This document shows, piece after piece, positions 25,766 to 31,884 of a stretch of DNA of 31,884 nt. Numbering within the stretch: position 1 is the stretch's first letter; the number at the start of each line of letters is the position of its first letter. Source of the stretch: an uncultured Christensenellaceae bacterium (lineage in GTDB: Bacteria; Bacillota; Clostridia; Christensenellales; Pumilibacteraceae); contig CAJUNM010000021.1 in assembly GCA_910587805.1 (NCBI GenBank), forward strand, positions 1-31,884. Direction: 5' to 3'. The notes under the pieces were generated by a model. The model searched no databases. It was not told the DNA's origin and saw nothing but the letters and a program-made list of their open reading frames with translations. A program made the position numbers and the translations under genes.

Positions 25766-26466
25766 ACTCCTCCAAGTCTGTTTGCCAAGTCTTTCATGAA
25801 CGGCTTAGTACGTCCGCGGCTCATTACGAGCCTGTCTCCGCCGACATGCACCGTTTTATCGTTTATTTCTGTCACATAGTCGAGATTGACGAGATAGCAG
25901 CTGTTGCATTTTGAAAACCCGTATTTTTTTAGCTGCGCTTCCACTTTGTTCAGCGAGCCGGTCGCCGCGATCGTCTTGTCCACGGTGTGAAACAACAGTT
26001 TGTGATCCATTACTTCCACGTACTTTATCCGCGATACTATCTCCACGCACGCACCCGTTTTGCAGCGGATTATTATGCGCTCGGCTTTGCCGTTGTCTAT
26101 CTTGTTTAGCGCGCGAGTCAATTTGACGCGCAGATTGCCCGCTTCTACCGGCTTGACCAAAAAGTCGGCGGCGTCCACGGTGTACCCGTCGACGGCAAAC
26201 CTCGCCACGTTCGTAACGAATATGAGCACGACGCTCTTGTCCTTTTGCCGCAATATCTTCGCCGCTTCAAGCCCGTTCATGGCAGGCATCTCTATATCCA
26301 TAAACACCAGATCGTAATCGGGCTTGTAAGCGTCCAAAAACCTCAAGGGATTGCCGAACATGGCTATCTCGCATGTCTTGCCCAGCTCGCCTATCACGTC
26401 CTCGACGTTTTTCTTCAGTTCCGCCGCATCATCGGCGTCGTCTTCGATTATAGCAACACGTATCAT
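25762..26466 (-). CDS. LytTR-family response regulator (module B)
   Basis: Response regulator of 234 aa. The receiver domain has IIEDDADD, phospho-acceptor Asp 57 in VFMDIEMPAMNG, FVTN and LVKPV. The LytTR domain (about 135-230) contains IKYVEVMDHKLLFHT and FSKCNSCYLVNLDYV. I start at the ATG with GGAGA 9 nt upstream, right after a good promoter; the frame stays open further upstream but would run through the promoter. The 35-bp element upstream of its own -35 is repeated at the GH3 promoter, which suggests autoregulation together with control of the GH3/lipoprotein operon. Confidence 0.93.
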   Translation of the reverse strand: MIRVAIIEDDADDAAELKKNVEDVIGELGKTCEIAMFGNPLRFLDAYKPDYDLVFMDIEMPAMNGLEAAKILRQKDKSVVLIFVTNVARFAVDGYTVDAADFLVKPVEAGNLRVKLTRALNKIDNGKAERIIIRCKTGACVEIVSRIKYVEVMDHKLLFHTVDKTIAATGSLNKVEAQLKKYGFSKCNSCYLVNLDYVTEINDKTVHVGGDRLVMSRGRTKPFMKDLANRLGGV

Positions 26467-26485
26467 GGTACAATTCTCCGAATCA

Positions 26486-26513
26486 ATTATATCATATATC
26501 GGGGTTAAGTCAA
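26486..26513 (-). promoter_or_regulatory. Promoter of the module B regulator-kinase operon
   Basis: Minus strand: TTGACT (26513-26508), 16-bp spacer, perfect TATAAT (26491-26486), about 20 nt before the ATG. Confidence 0.85.
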
Positions 26514-26519
26514 CACGCG

Positions 26520-26554
26520 ATACGTTTTCGGTAAAATTATTTCGTAAATTGCAA
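26520..26554 (-). promoter_or_regulatory. 35-bp regulatory element, second copy (autoregulatory site)
   Basis: Ungapped match (28/35) to 24246-24280, again 6 bp upstream of the -35. Confidence 0.72.
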
Positions 26555-26612
26555 GCCGGATCATCGATAAATGACGCATGCAACTTCGCCGCACGCACTT
26601 AGCCGGCAGTTC

Positions 26613-27686
26613 TTACTCATTCGGCTCTGTTTTGTCTGCGTCGGGCTTGTCCGCATCGCGCGTGGCAAGCCGAGTGTCACCGGCGTTCGGCGCATTTTCG
26701 ATTTGTCTGTCGTTTGACTTCGTTTTCTTGTCTTTTTTGGTTTTGGCTCTTTTCTTTCTGTCCAATCCGAACACTTCGGAAAAACTCGCGTTTTCGAGGT
26801 CGATGCGCTTGTCCTCGACGCGAACCTTCTCCACGCGCTCGGGCAGCGGCGCGGCGGAATACGGCATAACCACGTCGTCGGTGCGGCTTCGCACTTCGAG
26901 CTGACTGTACGGAATGGATATGCCGTTGCGCTTGAACTCGTTGTATACGTTCTCCACGACGTAATAGTAAACGTCCCAATAATCGTCTGTGTCGCACCAA
27001 CAATGACTGAAAAAATCTATACTGCTCGACCCGAGCGTCTTGAGCCTGCAAAACGGCGCGGGATCGAGATATACGCTGCCGTTGCTTTTCATAACGTCGG
27101 TGACGAGCTTTTTGACAAGCTCCACGTCGGTATCGTACGCGACCGAAAAAGTAAACTCGACGCGCCTGCGCGGGTTTGCGCCGGCGTTGGTGACCGAGCT
27201 GTTCACTATGGTGCTGTTAGGGATAGTGATGCGCTTGTTGTCGGGCGTGGAAAGCGTGGTGAATAAAAAGTTGATGTCTATAATGCTCCCTTCCACTCCG
27301 TCCACCGAGATGTAATCGCCCTTTTTGAACATTTTCGTGGCGACTATGACTATGCCGTTTGCAAGATTCGCTATGTTGCTCTCGAGCGCCATGCCGACGG
27401 CGAGCAAAAGCGCGCTCAGCGCCGTTACGATACCCGTTATCTGTACGCCTATTATCGCGAGCAACGCCAGCACAAGCACAAGATACAACAACACTTTTAT
27501 CGTAGTGACTATGAACTGTTGCGCGATCTTTTCCATGCGGCTCTTTGCGAATATGCGCCGAATGATATTTATCGTTATCTTTATTACGACAACACCCAAA
27601 ATCAATACAGCGAAAAACAAAACTATGTTCCATACGTTATTCGTAAAAAAGTTTTTGACGGTATTCCAAAATTCGTTCCAGTCCAA
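26613..27686 (-). CDS. MscS-type small-conductance mechanosensitive channel
   Basis: Releases solutes when membrane tension rises under osmotic downshock. The protein is about 357 aa. Three hydrophobic segments lie in the first 115 residues; the third is the pore helix (TALSALLLAVGMALESNIANLANGI). Then comes the MscS beta domain (KKGDYISVDGVEGSIIDINFLFTTL, ITIPNSTIVNSSVTNA). A Lys-rich, acidic C-terminal tail of about 60 residues is extra to the core family. I choose a TTG start (MDWNEFW) because the GAGGTGAT ribosome site ends 3 nt before it. An ATG five codons earlier and a TTG nine codons earlier lack an SD. Confidence 0.9.
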   Translation of the reverse strand: MDWNEFWNTVKNFFTNNVWNIVLFFAVLILGVVVIKITINIIRRIFAKSRMEKIAQQFIVTTIKVLLYLVLVLALLAIIGVQITGIVTALSALLLAVGMALESNIANLANGIVIVATKMFKKGDYISVDGVEGSIIDINFLFTTLSTPDNKRITIPNSTIVNSSVTNAGANPRRRVEFTFSVAYDTDVELVKKLVTDVMKSNGSVYLDPAPFCRLKTLGSSSIDFFSHCWCDTDDYWDVYYYVVENVYNEFKRNGISIPYSQLEVRSRTDDVVMPYSAAPLPERVEKVRVEDKRIDLENASFSEVFGLDRKKRAKTKKDKKTKSNDRQIENAPNAGDTRLATRDADKPDADKTEPNE

Positions 27687-27730
27687 TATATCACCTCGCA
27701 TGTACGGCGGCAAGCCGCGCTCATAATATT

Positions 27731-27758
27731 ATTATACCACAAAATAACGAATTGTCAA
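27731..27758 (-). promoter_or_regulatory. mscS promoter
   Basis: Minus strand: perfect TTGACA (27758-27753), 16-bp spacer, perfect TATAAT (27736-27731). Confidence 0.88.
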
Positions 27759-27805
27759 TGCGTTTCCGAAAATACCGAAGATGTATGAAATTCGATAAAA
27801 ATAAC

Positions 27806-27834
27806 TTGACAAACGCAACGCAAATTGATAGAAT
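27806..27834 (+). promoter_or_regulatory. tRNA-Ser promoter
   Basis: TTGACA (27806-27811), 17-bp spacer, TAGAAT (27829-27834), about 40 nt before the mature tRNA. It is divergent from the mscS promoter. Confidence 0.88.
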
Positions 27835-27873
27835 ATATGAGCAGTCGAAAAAGCGGCGCGCAAACAAATATTC

Positions 27874-27962
27874 GGAGCGGTATCGAAGTGGTCATAACGG
27901 GCCTGACTCGAAATCAGGTAGCCCGCAAGGGCTCGTGGGTTCGAATCCCACCCGCTCCGCCA
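27874..27962 (+). tRNA. tRNA-Ser (anticodon CGA)
   Basis: The 7-bp acceptor stem is GGAGCGG/CCGCTCC, with discriminator G and an encoded CCA. The anticodon stem is CCTGA/TCAGG with loop CTCGAAA, giving anticodon CGA at 27909-27911 (codon UCG). A long variable arm, typical of serine tRNA, is followed by a T-arm GTGGG-TTCGAAT-CCCAC. UCG is a frequent serine codon in the neighbouring genes. Confidence 0.97.
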
Positions 27963-27963
27963 A
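27954..27963 (+). other. Candidate attachment site copy 1 (tRNA 3' end)
   Basis: GCTCCGCCAA: the acceptor 3' strand, discriminator, CCA and one further A. It is repeated exactly at 30808-30817, flanking the restriction-modification cassette (2,854 bp apart). Confidence 0.5.
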
Positions 27964-27994
27964 GACAACCCTGTTTGCACAAGGTTGTCTTTTT
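27962..27994 (+). terminator. Terminator after tRNA-Ser
   Basis: Perfect 9-bp stem AAGACAACC/GGTTGTCTT with a 12-nt loop, followed by TTT. It begins at the last base of the tRNA. Confidence 0.85.
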
Positions 27995-28013
27995 ATTACT
28001 TTTATGTTAATAT
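27985..28013 (+). promoter_or_regulatory. Possible weak promoter of the restriction-modification operon
   Basis: TTGTCT (27985-27990), 17 bp, TAATAT (28008-28013), overlapping the 3' arm of the tRNA terminator. Transcription would start near 28020. Read-through from the tRNA promoter is the alternative. Confidence 0.35.
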
Positions 28014-28021
28014 AAAAAGGA

Positions 28022-29041
28022 ATGGAGTACCGTGATTTGAAAGTTATTAGCTTATTCAGCGGTTGCGGGGGACTTGATCTTGGCTTTGAAAATGCAGGCT
28101 TTGAAATACCGATCGCAAACGAATATGATAGTACTATATGGGAAACGTATATAGTAAATCACCCTAAAGCAAAGCTAATTAAGGGTGATATTCGCCGAGT
28201 AAACGAAAATGATTTTCCTAATGACATAGACGGTATTATTGGCGGTCCGCCTTGTCAATCGTGGTCGGAAGCAGGGGCTTTACGCGGTATTGATGACGCT
28301 CGCGGCAAGTTGTTTTACGAATACATACGGATATTAAAAAACAAACAGCCGAAATTCTTTCTTGCCGAAAACGTAAGCGGCATGCTTGCCAATCGCCATA
28401 AAAAAGCTGTTCAAAATATAATCGAAACTTTCAAAGAATGCGGGTACAATGTTACAATAACATTAGTCAATGCAAAAGATTACGGAGTAGCACAAGAGCG
28501 TAAACGAGTTTTTTATATCGGTTTTAGAAAAGATCTAAATGTTGATTTTAAGTTCCCGCAAGGTTCTACCGCACTTAAAAATAAATTAACGCTTCGCGAT
28601 ATTATTTGGGACTTGCAATACACGGCAGTACCTACTATTGCTAAAAATTATCATAACCCCGAAGCAGTAAACAATAACGAATATTTTGTCGGTGCTTACT
28701 CACCTATTTTTATGAGTCGCAACAGAGTCAAATCATGGGATGAACAAGCCTTTACCGTTCAAGCGTCTGGGCGGCAATGTCAACTACATCCGCAAGCCCC
28801 TAAAATGGTGTTTATAGAACAAAATAAACGTGAATTTGTGAAAGGTAAAGAGAATTTATACCGCCGTATGACAATACGGGAAATTGCAAGAATACAAGGT
28901 TTTCCCGACACATTCAAATTTATTTATTCAAATACTGATGACGCATATAAAATGATTGGCAATGCCGTACCTGTAAATTTAGCGTATGAAGTTGCAGTAG
29001 CAATCAAAAAAACTTTGGAAAACATAGGAGAAACGAAATGA
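28022..29041 (+). CDS. DNA cytosine-5 methyltransferase, HaeIII-like (GGCC)
   Basis: Protects host DNA by C5-methylation. At 339 aa it has all the usual motifs: LFSGCGGLDLGF (I), GGPPCQSWSEAG with catalytic Cys 78 (IV), FFLAENVSG (VI), QERKRVFYIGFR (VIII) and MIGNAVPVNLAYEV (X). The target-recognition part (MSRNRVKSWDEQAFTVQASG and RQCQLHPQAP) closely resembles my recollection of M.HaeIII, so GGCC is the expected target. The ATG abuts an AAGGA. A TTG five codons later has GGAG 8 nt upstream and matches the M.HaeIII N-terminus, so the true start may be 28037. Visibly AT-richer than the neighbouring genes. Confidence 0.93.
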   Translation: MEYRDLKVISLFSGCGGLDLGFENAGFEIPIANEYDSTIWETYIVNHPKAKLIKGDIRRVNENDFPNDIDGIIGGPPCQSWSEAGALRGIDDARGKLFYEYIRILKNKQPKFFLAENVSGMLANRHKKAVQNIIETFKECGYNVTITLVNAKDYGVAQERKRVFYIGFRKDLNVDFKFPQGSTALKNKLTLRDIIWDLQYTAVPTIAKNYHNPEAVNNNEYFVGAYSPIFMSRNRVKSWDEQAFTVQASGRQCQLHPQAPKMVFIEQNKREFVKGKENLYRRMTIREIARIQGFPDTFKFIYSNTDDAYKMIGNAVPVNLAYEVAVAIKKTLENIGETK

Positions 29042-29991
29042 GCGGGCAAAGCAATAATCAAGGTCGAGCATACGAATACATCTGTTTAACTACTTTAAAC
29101 AATGAAATAAGGAAAGTTCGTAGTGTTGAAATTGAGCAAAACAGTGCATACAATGCCGCTTTTCACGCTTGGTCGTTGGTTAGTCCGTTTTTTCAAAATG
29201 TATTGACTGAAAGTGCAAAGTCTGCCGTTGCTACCATATTTGATATGGAGCCTATGATAATAGAACCGAGCGACGATTTACTGAAATTGAAAATACAAAC
29301 CGATAATCAAGGTAAAGACGGTGATGTTCGTGATATTGTTATTAGTCGCAAAGATATACAATGGGAAATCGGTTTAAGTATTAAGCATAATCATTTTGCT
29401 GTTAAACATAGTAGGTTAGCAAAATCATTAGACTTCGGTACAAAATGGTTTAATATTCCTTGTTCTGAAAAATATTGGGGCAATATTAAACCCATTTTTG
29501 ATTACTTGGAAGTTCAAAAAGACAATAAGAAAAATTGGAGTGATTTATCACATAAAGACAAAGAAGTTTATATTCCTTTATTGCAAGCGTTTATAGATGA
29601 AATTTTGCGTAGCAATCAAATCAACGACGAAGTACCTAAAAGAATGGTTGAATACCTACTCGGCGAATTTGATTTTTATAAGGTAATCAGCATAGACAGT
29701 CGACGATTAACACAAATTCAAACGTATAATTTGCACGGAAAATTAAATCAAGCGAGCAAAATATCAAAACCCAAAATTGAAATTCCTATTGCGTGTTTGC
29801 CTACTCGCATTGTGAGTTTAGATTTTAAGCCAAACAGCACAAATACCGTAGAATTGTATATGGACGGCGGTTGGCAATTCAGTTTTAGGATACATAACGC
29901 TTCGACAAAAGTCGAAACAAGTCTTAAATTTGATATACAAATTGTCGGTATGCCAACAACAATTATCTCAATAGATTGCAAGTGGAATTAA
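29038..29991 (+). CDS. Type II restriction endonuclease, HaeIII-like
   Basis: Predicted to cut unmethylated GGCC. The protein is 317 aa, the usual size. The N-terminus SNNQGRAYEYICLTTL and the segment GDVRDIVISRKDIQWEIGLS followed by IKHNHFAVKHSRLAKS fit the HaeIII endonuclease family as I recall it. The Asp, Glu and Lys of that segment are likely catalytic. Its ATG overlaps the methyltransferase stop (ATGA), with AGGAG 7 nt upstream, so expression is coupled and the methylase is made first. Assignment rests on family resemblance plus the partner methylase; the recognition site is inferred. Confidence 0.88.
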   Translation: MSGQSNNQGRAYEYICLTTLNNEIRKVRSVEIEQNSAYNAAFHAWSLVSPFFQNVLTESAKSAVATIFDMEPMIIEPSDDLLKLKIQTDNQGKDGDVRDIVISRKDIQWEIGLSIKHNHFAVKHSRLAKSLDFGTKWFNIPCSEKYWGNIKPIFDYLEVQKDNKKNWSDLSHKDKEVYIPLLQAFIDEILRSNQINDEVPKRMVEYLLGEFDFYKVISIDSRRLTQIQTYNLHGKLNQASKISKPKIEIPIACLPTRIVSLDFKPNSTNTVELYMDGGWQFSFRIHNASTKVETSLKFDIQIVGMPTTIISIDCKWN

Positions 29992-30000
29992 GGTACGAAT

Positions 30001-30189
30001 ATGACGGAAAAACAAGTGAAAGAAATTGAAAACTTTATTGCAACACATATTGGAATAAATAACCCTTATGCCGAAATACTTAAAGAAACGGCTATAAAAT
30101 TTAACGAATTTTATGAAACGGCAAAAAATGTTTCTGCCGAGTTAAGACCATTTGCAACTTTGTTATTCGGTTTAATAATGAAACAATGA
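30001..30189 (+). CDS. Small protein of unknown function in the restriction-modification cassette
   Basis: 62 aa, 9 nt after the endonuclease stop, with AAGG about 8 nt before the ATG. It is mostly helical and slightly amphipathic (EIENFIATHIGINNPYAEIL, then ELRPFATLLFGLIMKQ) and has no recognised domain. Its stop overlaps the start of the next gene (ATGA), so the two are probably functionally linked, as in a small partner protein for a HEPN-type product. I do not recognise it. Confidence 0.65.
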   Translation: MTEKQVKEIENFIATHIGINNPYAEILKETAIKFNEFYETAKNVSAELRPFATLLFGLIMKQ

Positions 30190-30787
30190 ATAAAACCGTG
30201 AAACGATATTATGATTTGGCGTATGATTATCATTCGTCGGCTACTGTATTGTGGGGGCAAATATTTTATGCGCCATATATTTACAATCCAACAATTTTTC
30301 TTTTACGTCATACAACCGAATTATTGCTAAAAGGTCTTATTATCAACGAACAATAAAAATTAAACCGACTATTGATATAAGTCTTATAACTATTCAAGAA
30401 AACAATTCAAACAGGAATATAAATGCAGTACATTCGTTGTTCTATTTATGGGAGAATTTCAAGCAACTCAATAAAAACAATCGTTTAGTCCCTTGTTATT
30501 CTTCGCAACAAGAGCAAACAATAGATAAAGTTATAAAATTCTTTAATGATAAAGACTTCAATTCAACAACATTCAGATATCCTTTTAGCAAGCAAGGAAA
30601 ACCTATAATAATCGAGCCTATTGACTTAAATCATTATGGAAAAGCCCCAGAATTGGGAACTACTCCGCCAACAATAATACAATTCGGCAATGAAGTTTGT
30701 GTTATTAAAAAAGGTGTCCGCTATATTTCACAGACGCAAAAGTTATTTGATGTTATCGAATTACTCTTTCAATTTTATGGAAGATAA
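30186..30787 (+). pseudogene. HEPN-like gene broken by a one-base frameshift
   Basis: The first frame gives 56 aa ending ...RHTTELLLKGLIINEQ and a stop at 30354-30356. The -1 frame then continues open from 30353 to 30787. Adding one A in the CAATAAAAATT stretch would join them as ...NEQIKIKPTID..., a protein of about 200 aa. RHTTELLLKGL in the first part and HSLFYLWENFK in the second are the paired helices of HEPN-like proteins found near restriction and toxin genes. RNINAVH in the second part fits the Rx4-6H pattern of HEPN RNases, though this could be coincidence. The break may be a true inactivation, slippage in the A-rich run, or a sequencing error. Confidence 0.72.
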
Positions 30788-30807
30788 AATTCGTTTTAGG
30801 TTACTAC

Positions 30808-30817
30808 TGCTCCGCCA
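30808..30817 (+). other. Candidate attachment site copy 2
   Basis: GCTCCGCCAA, identical to the tRNA-Ser 3' end at 27954-27963. It directly adjoins a terminator hairpin, as the tRNA does, so this end looks like the former downstream flank of the tRNA. Confidence 0.5.
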
Positions 30818-30866
30818 AAAAGGAACTGTACGAACACACCCAAAGTGAGTTCGTACTTTTCCTTTT
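30817..30866. terminator. Bidirectional terminator after the cassette
   Basis: AAAAGGAA-ct-GTACGAAC (30817-30834) pairs with GTTCGTAC-tt-TTCCTTTT (30849-30866), 16 of 18 positions. A/T runs at both outer ends allow termination from either side. Confidence 0.8.
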
Positions 30867-31221
30867 ATATTAGTGTTTCGGCGTGCGAATACCCATTGCG
30901 GACATATTTCCTAAACCGCCTATTCCTACGGCGCGGCAGACGCAAAAACGAGATGAACAATGCGACGACAACCGATTGATTTACAATGAAATTCGGAACT
31001 TCCCGAGCGGATGAAAGCAAAGTTGTTTTACGGCGCAAAGTTTCGGACAGCGGTCGAATCAGTTTGCTGTCCGAAAAAGCACACACTACCGAAACAACGA
31101 GAGAATACCTCTCACTCCAAACGGAATGTGCTCGGTTCAATACCGAACTCATTCACAACCGATTTAGCTGTTTTTTTGTCCATCTTTTGGGTTTCGCGGT
31201 CGGTCGTCCGCTGCGCTGATT
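30867..31221. other. Structured intergenic region, no convincing gene
   Basis: About 355 nt between the cassette and queF. The frames here lack ribosome sites and homology I recognise. Three inverted repeats stand out: an 11-bp perfect stem TTTCGGACAGC...GCTGTCCGAAA with a 14-nt loop (31041-31076); GAGAG-aatac-CTCTC (31099-31113); and a nested one, GAATG...CATTC (31124-31154), whose inner part is TCGG-TTCAATA-CCGA, like a tRNA T-arm. It could be a decayed element or encode an RNA. Confidence 0.5.
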
Positions 31222-31713
31222 TTATCTGTTATCGATTTTTTCGGGGTACATATCGTGGTGCGAAAGCCTGTCCCATGCTACCTGTTCCCACTTGGTCCCC
31301 TTTTTTCCGTAGTTGCAATATGGGTCTATGGAAATTCCGCCGCGAGGCAAAAACTTGCCCCATACCTCAATGTATGCGGGGTCCATCAAATCAATAAGGT
31401 CGTTCATAATTATGTTCATGCAGTCTTCGTGAAAATCACCTCGGTTTCTGAACCCGAAAAGATACAGCTTTAAGGACTTGCTTTCAACCATCTTTTCTCG
31501 CGGTACATACGAAATATAGACCGTGGCAAAATCGGGCTGACCCGTAATCGGACAAAGGCTTGTAAATTCGGGACAGTTGAATTTTACGAAATAGTCCCTT
31601 CCGGGGTGTTTGTTTGCAAACGTTTCCAAAACGGACGGGTCGTAAGACTGCGGATATTTGGTATTGTTATTACCGAGAAGGGTAATACCTTCGTTCTGTT
31701 TTTCTCTTGACAT
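31222..31713 (-). CDS. queF: NADPH-dependent 7-cyano-7-deazaguanine reductase
   Basis: Reduces preQ0 to preQ1 in queuosine (tRNA) biosynthesis. At 163 aa it is of the short, unimodular type. It has the catalytic Cys 54 and Asp 61 in SLCPITGQPDFA, the NADPH/substrate motif ESKSLKLYLFGFRN and GDFHEDC. SD AGGAG is close to the ATG. It starts one base after the queC stop, so both are in one operon. Confidence 0.96.
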   Translation of the reverse strand: MSREKQNEGITLLGNNNTKYPQSYDPSVLETFANKHPGRDYFVKFNCPEFTSLCPITGQPDFATVYISYVPREKMVESKSLKLYLFGFRNRGDFHEDCMNIIMNDLIDLMDPAYIEVWGKFLPRGGISIDPYCNYGKKGTKWEQVAWDRLSHHDMYPEKIDNR

Positions 31714-31714
31714 A

Positions 31715-31884
31715 TTATTCTCCTTTTATAGCAGGGTCTTCTATTCCGTTGGCGTTAAATGCCGCGGCGCGGTCACGGCAAGTAGCGCATACGCCGCAAG
31801 GTTTTCCGCCGCCCGAATAACAGCTCCATGTATATTTATACGGAACGCCGAGTTCAAGCCCCTTTTTTACAACCTGAGATTTGT
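31715..31884 (-). CDS. queC: 7-cyano-7-deazaguanine synthase, C-terminal end (partial)
   Basis: Runs off the right edge of the window, so only the last 55 or so residues are visible. They contain the C-terminal zinc site YSGGGKPCGVCATCRDRAAAF with a further Cys just before (WSCYSGG), diagnostic of QueC. It makes preQ0, the substrate of the adjacent QueF. Confidence 0.92.
   Translation of the reverse strand, partial: KSQVVKKGLELGVPYKYTWSCYSGGGKPCGVCATCRDRAAAFNANGIEDPAIKGE

Noticed and set aside
30865..31152. Minus-strand open frame of 95 codons
   Set aside because: No ribosome site or recognisable domain, and it overlaps the hairpins and the terminator.
31112..31183. 23-codon minus-strand frame (MDKKTAKSVVNEFGIEPSTF...)
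   Set aside because: It looks protein-like but is very short and has no ribosome site; it may be a remnant.
1..31884. CRISPR arrays, insertion sequences, prophage genes
   Set aside because: I looked for evenly spaced direct repeats and for transposase or integrase motifs and found none.

Overview
The window looks like a chromosomal piece of an uncultured, probably gut-dwelling, low-to-mid GC Clostridia-type Firmicute. The reasons are the strong AGGAG/GAGGTGAT ribosome sites, textbook sigma-A promoters (TTGACA-N16/17-TATAAT), the LytTR/GHKL two-component systems and the queuosine, glp and surface-polysaccharide genes. Assignment to a family is inference. Nearly all genes lie on the minus strand; only a tRNA-Ser and a restriction-modification cassette lie on plus.

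Layout, right to left along minus-strand transcription: (1) 31222-31884, queC (partial) and queF. (2) 27874-30866, tRNA-Ser(CGA) followed by an AT-rich cassette with a HaeIII-like cytosine methyltransferase, a HaeIII-like endonuclease, a 62-aa unknown protein and a HEPN-like gene broken by a one-base frameshift. The last 10 bp around the tRNA 3' end recur at 30808-30817, as if the cassette were a mini-island inserted at the tRNA. (3) 26613-27686, an MscS-type channel. (4) Module B, 17806-26466: LytTR regulator, GHKL kinase, doubly membrane-anchored GH3 hydrolase and a carbohydrate-binding lipoprotein with a 504-bp internal duplication. It is followed by an esterase lipoprotein and galM as a separate operon (15404-17635). 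(5) 14660-15199, inorganic pyrophosphatase. (6) 9793-14542, a glycerol-3-phosphate oxidation operon (GlpA-like, GlpB-like, DUF1667) with glycerol kinase. (7) Module A, 111-9697: Sel1-repeat membrane protein, LytTR regulator and GHKL kinase, then a Cys-rich lipoprotein and a second doubly anchored GH3 hydrolase.

Modules A and B are paralogous sensing/degradation units. Each kinase-regulator pair sits directly upstream of an operon encoding a membrane-tethered GH3 enzyme of the permuted type (C-domain, FnIII, N-domain) and a glycan-binding lipoprotein. The promoters carry candidate regulator sites. In module A there are two perfect 11-bp repeats with a 21-bp period next to the -35. In module B a 35-bp element is shared, at the same distance from the -35, by the regulator's own promoter and the GH3 promoter. 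The module A promoter also has a G9 tract between -35 and -10, which suggests phase variation.

The most striking whole-window signal is near absence of GGCC, the presumed target of the HaeIII-like system. By eye I find three copies in 31.9 kb, against about 125 expected with equal base frequencies, while other GC-only words such as GCGC are very common.
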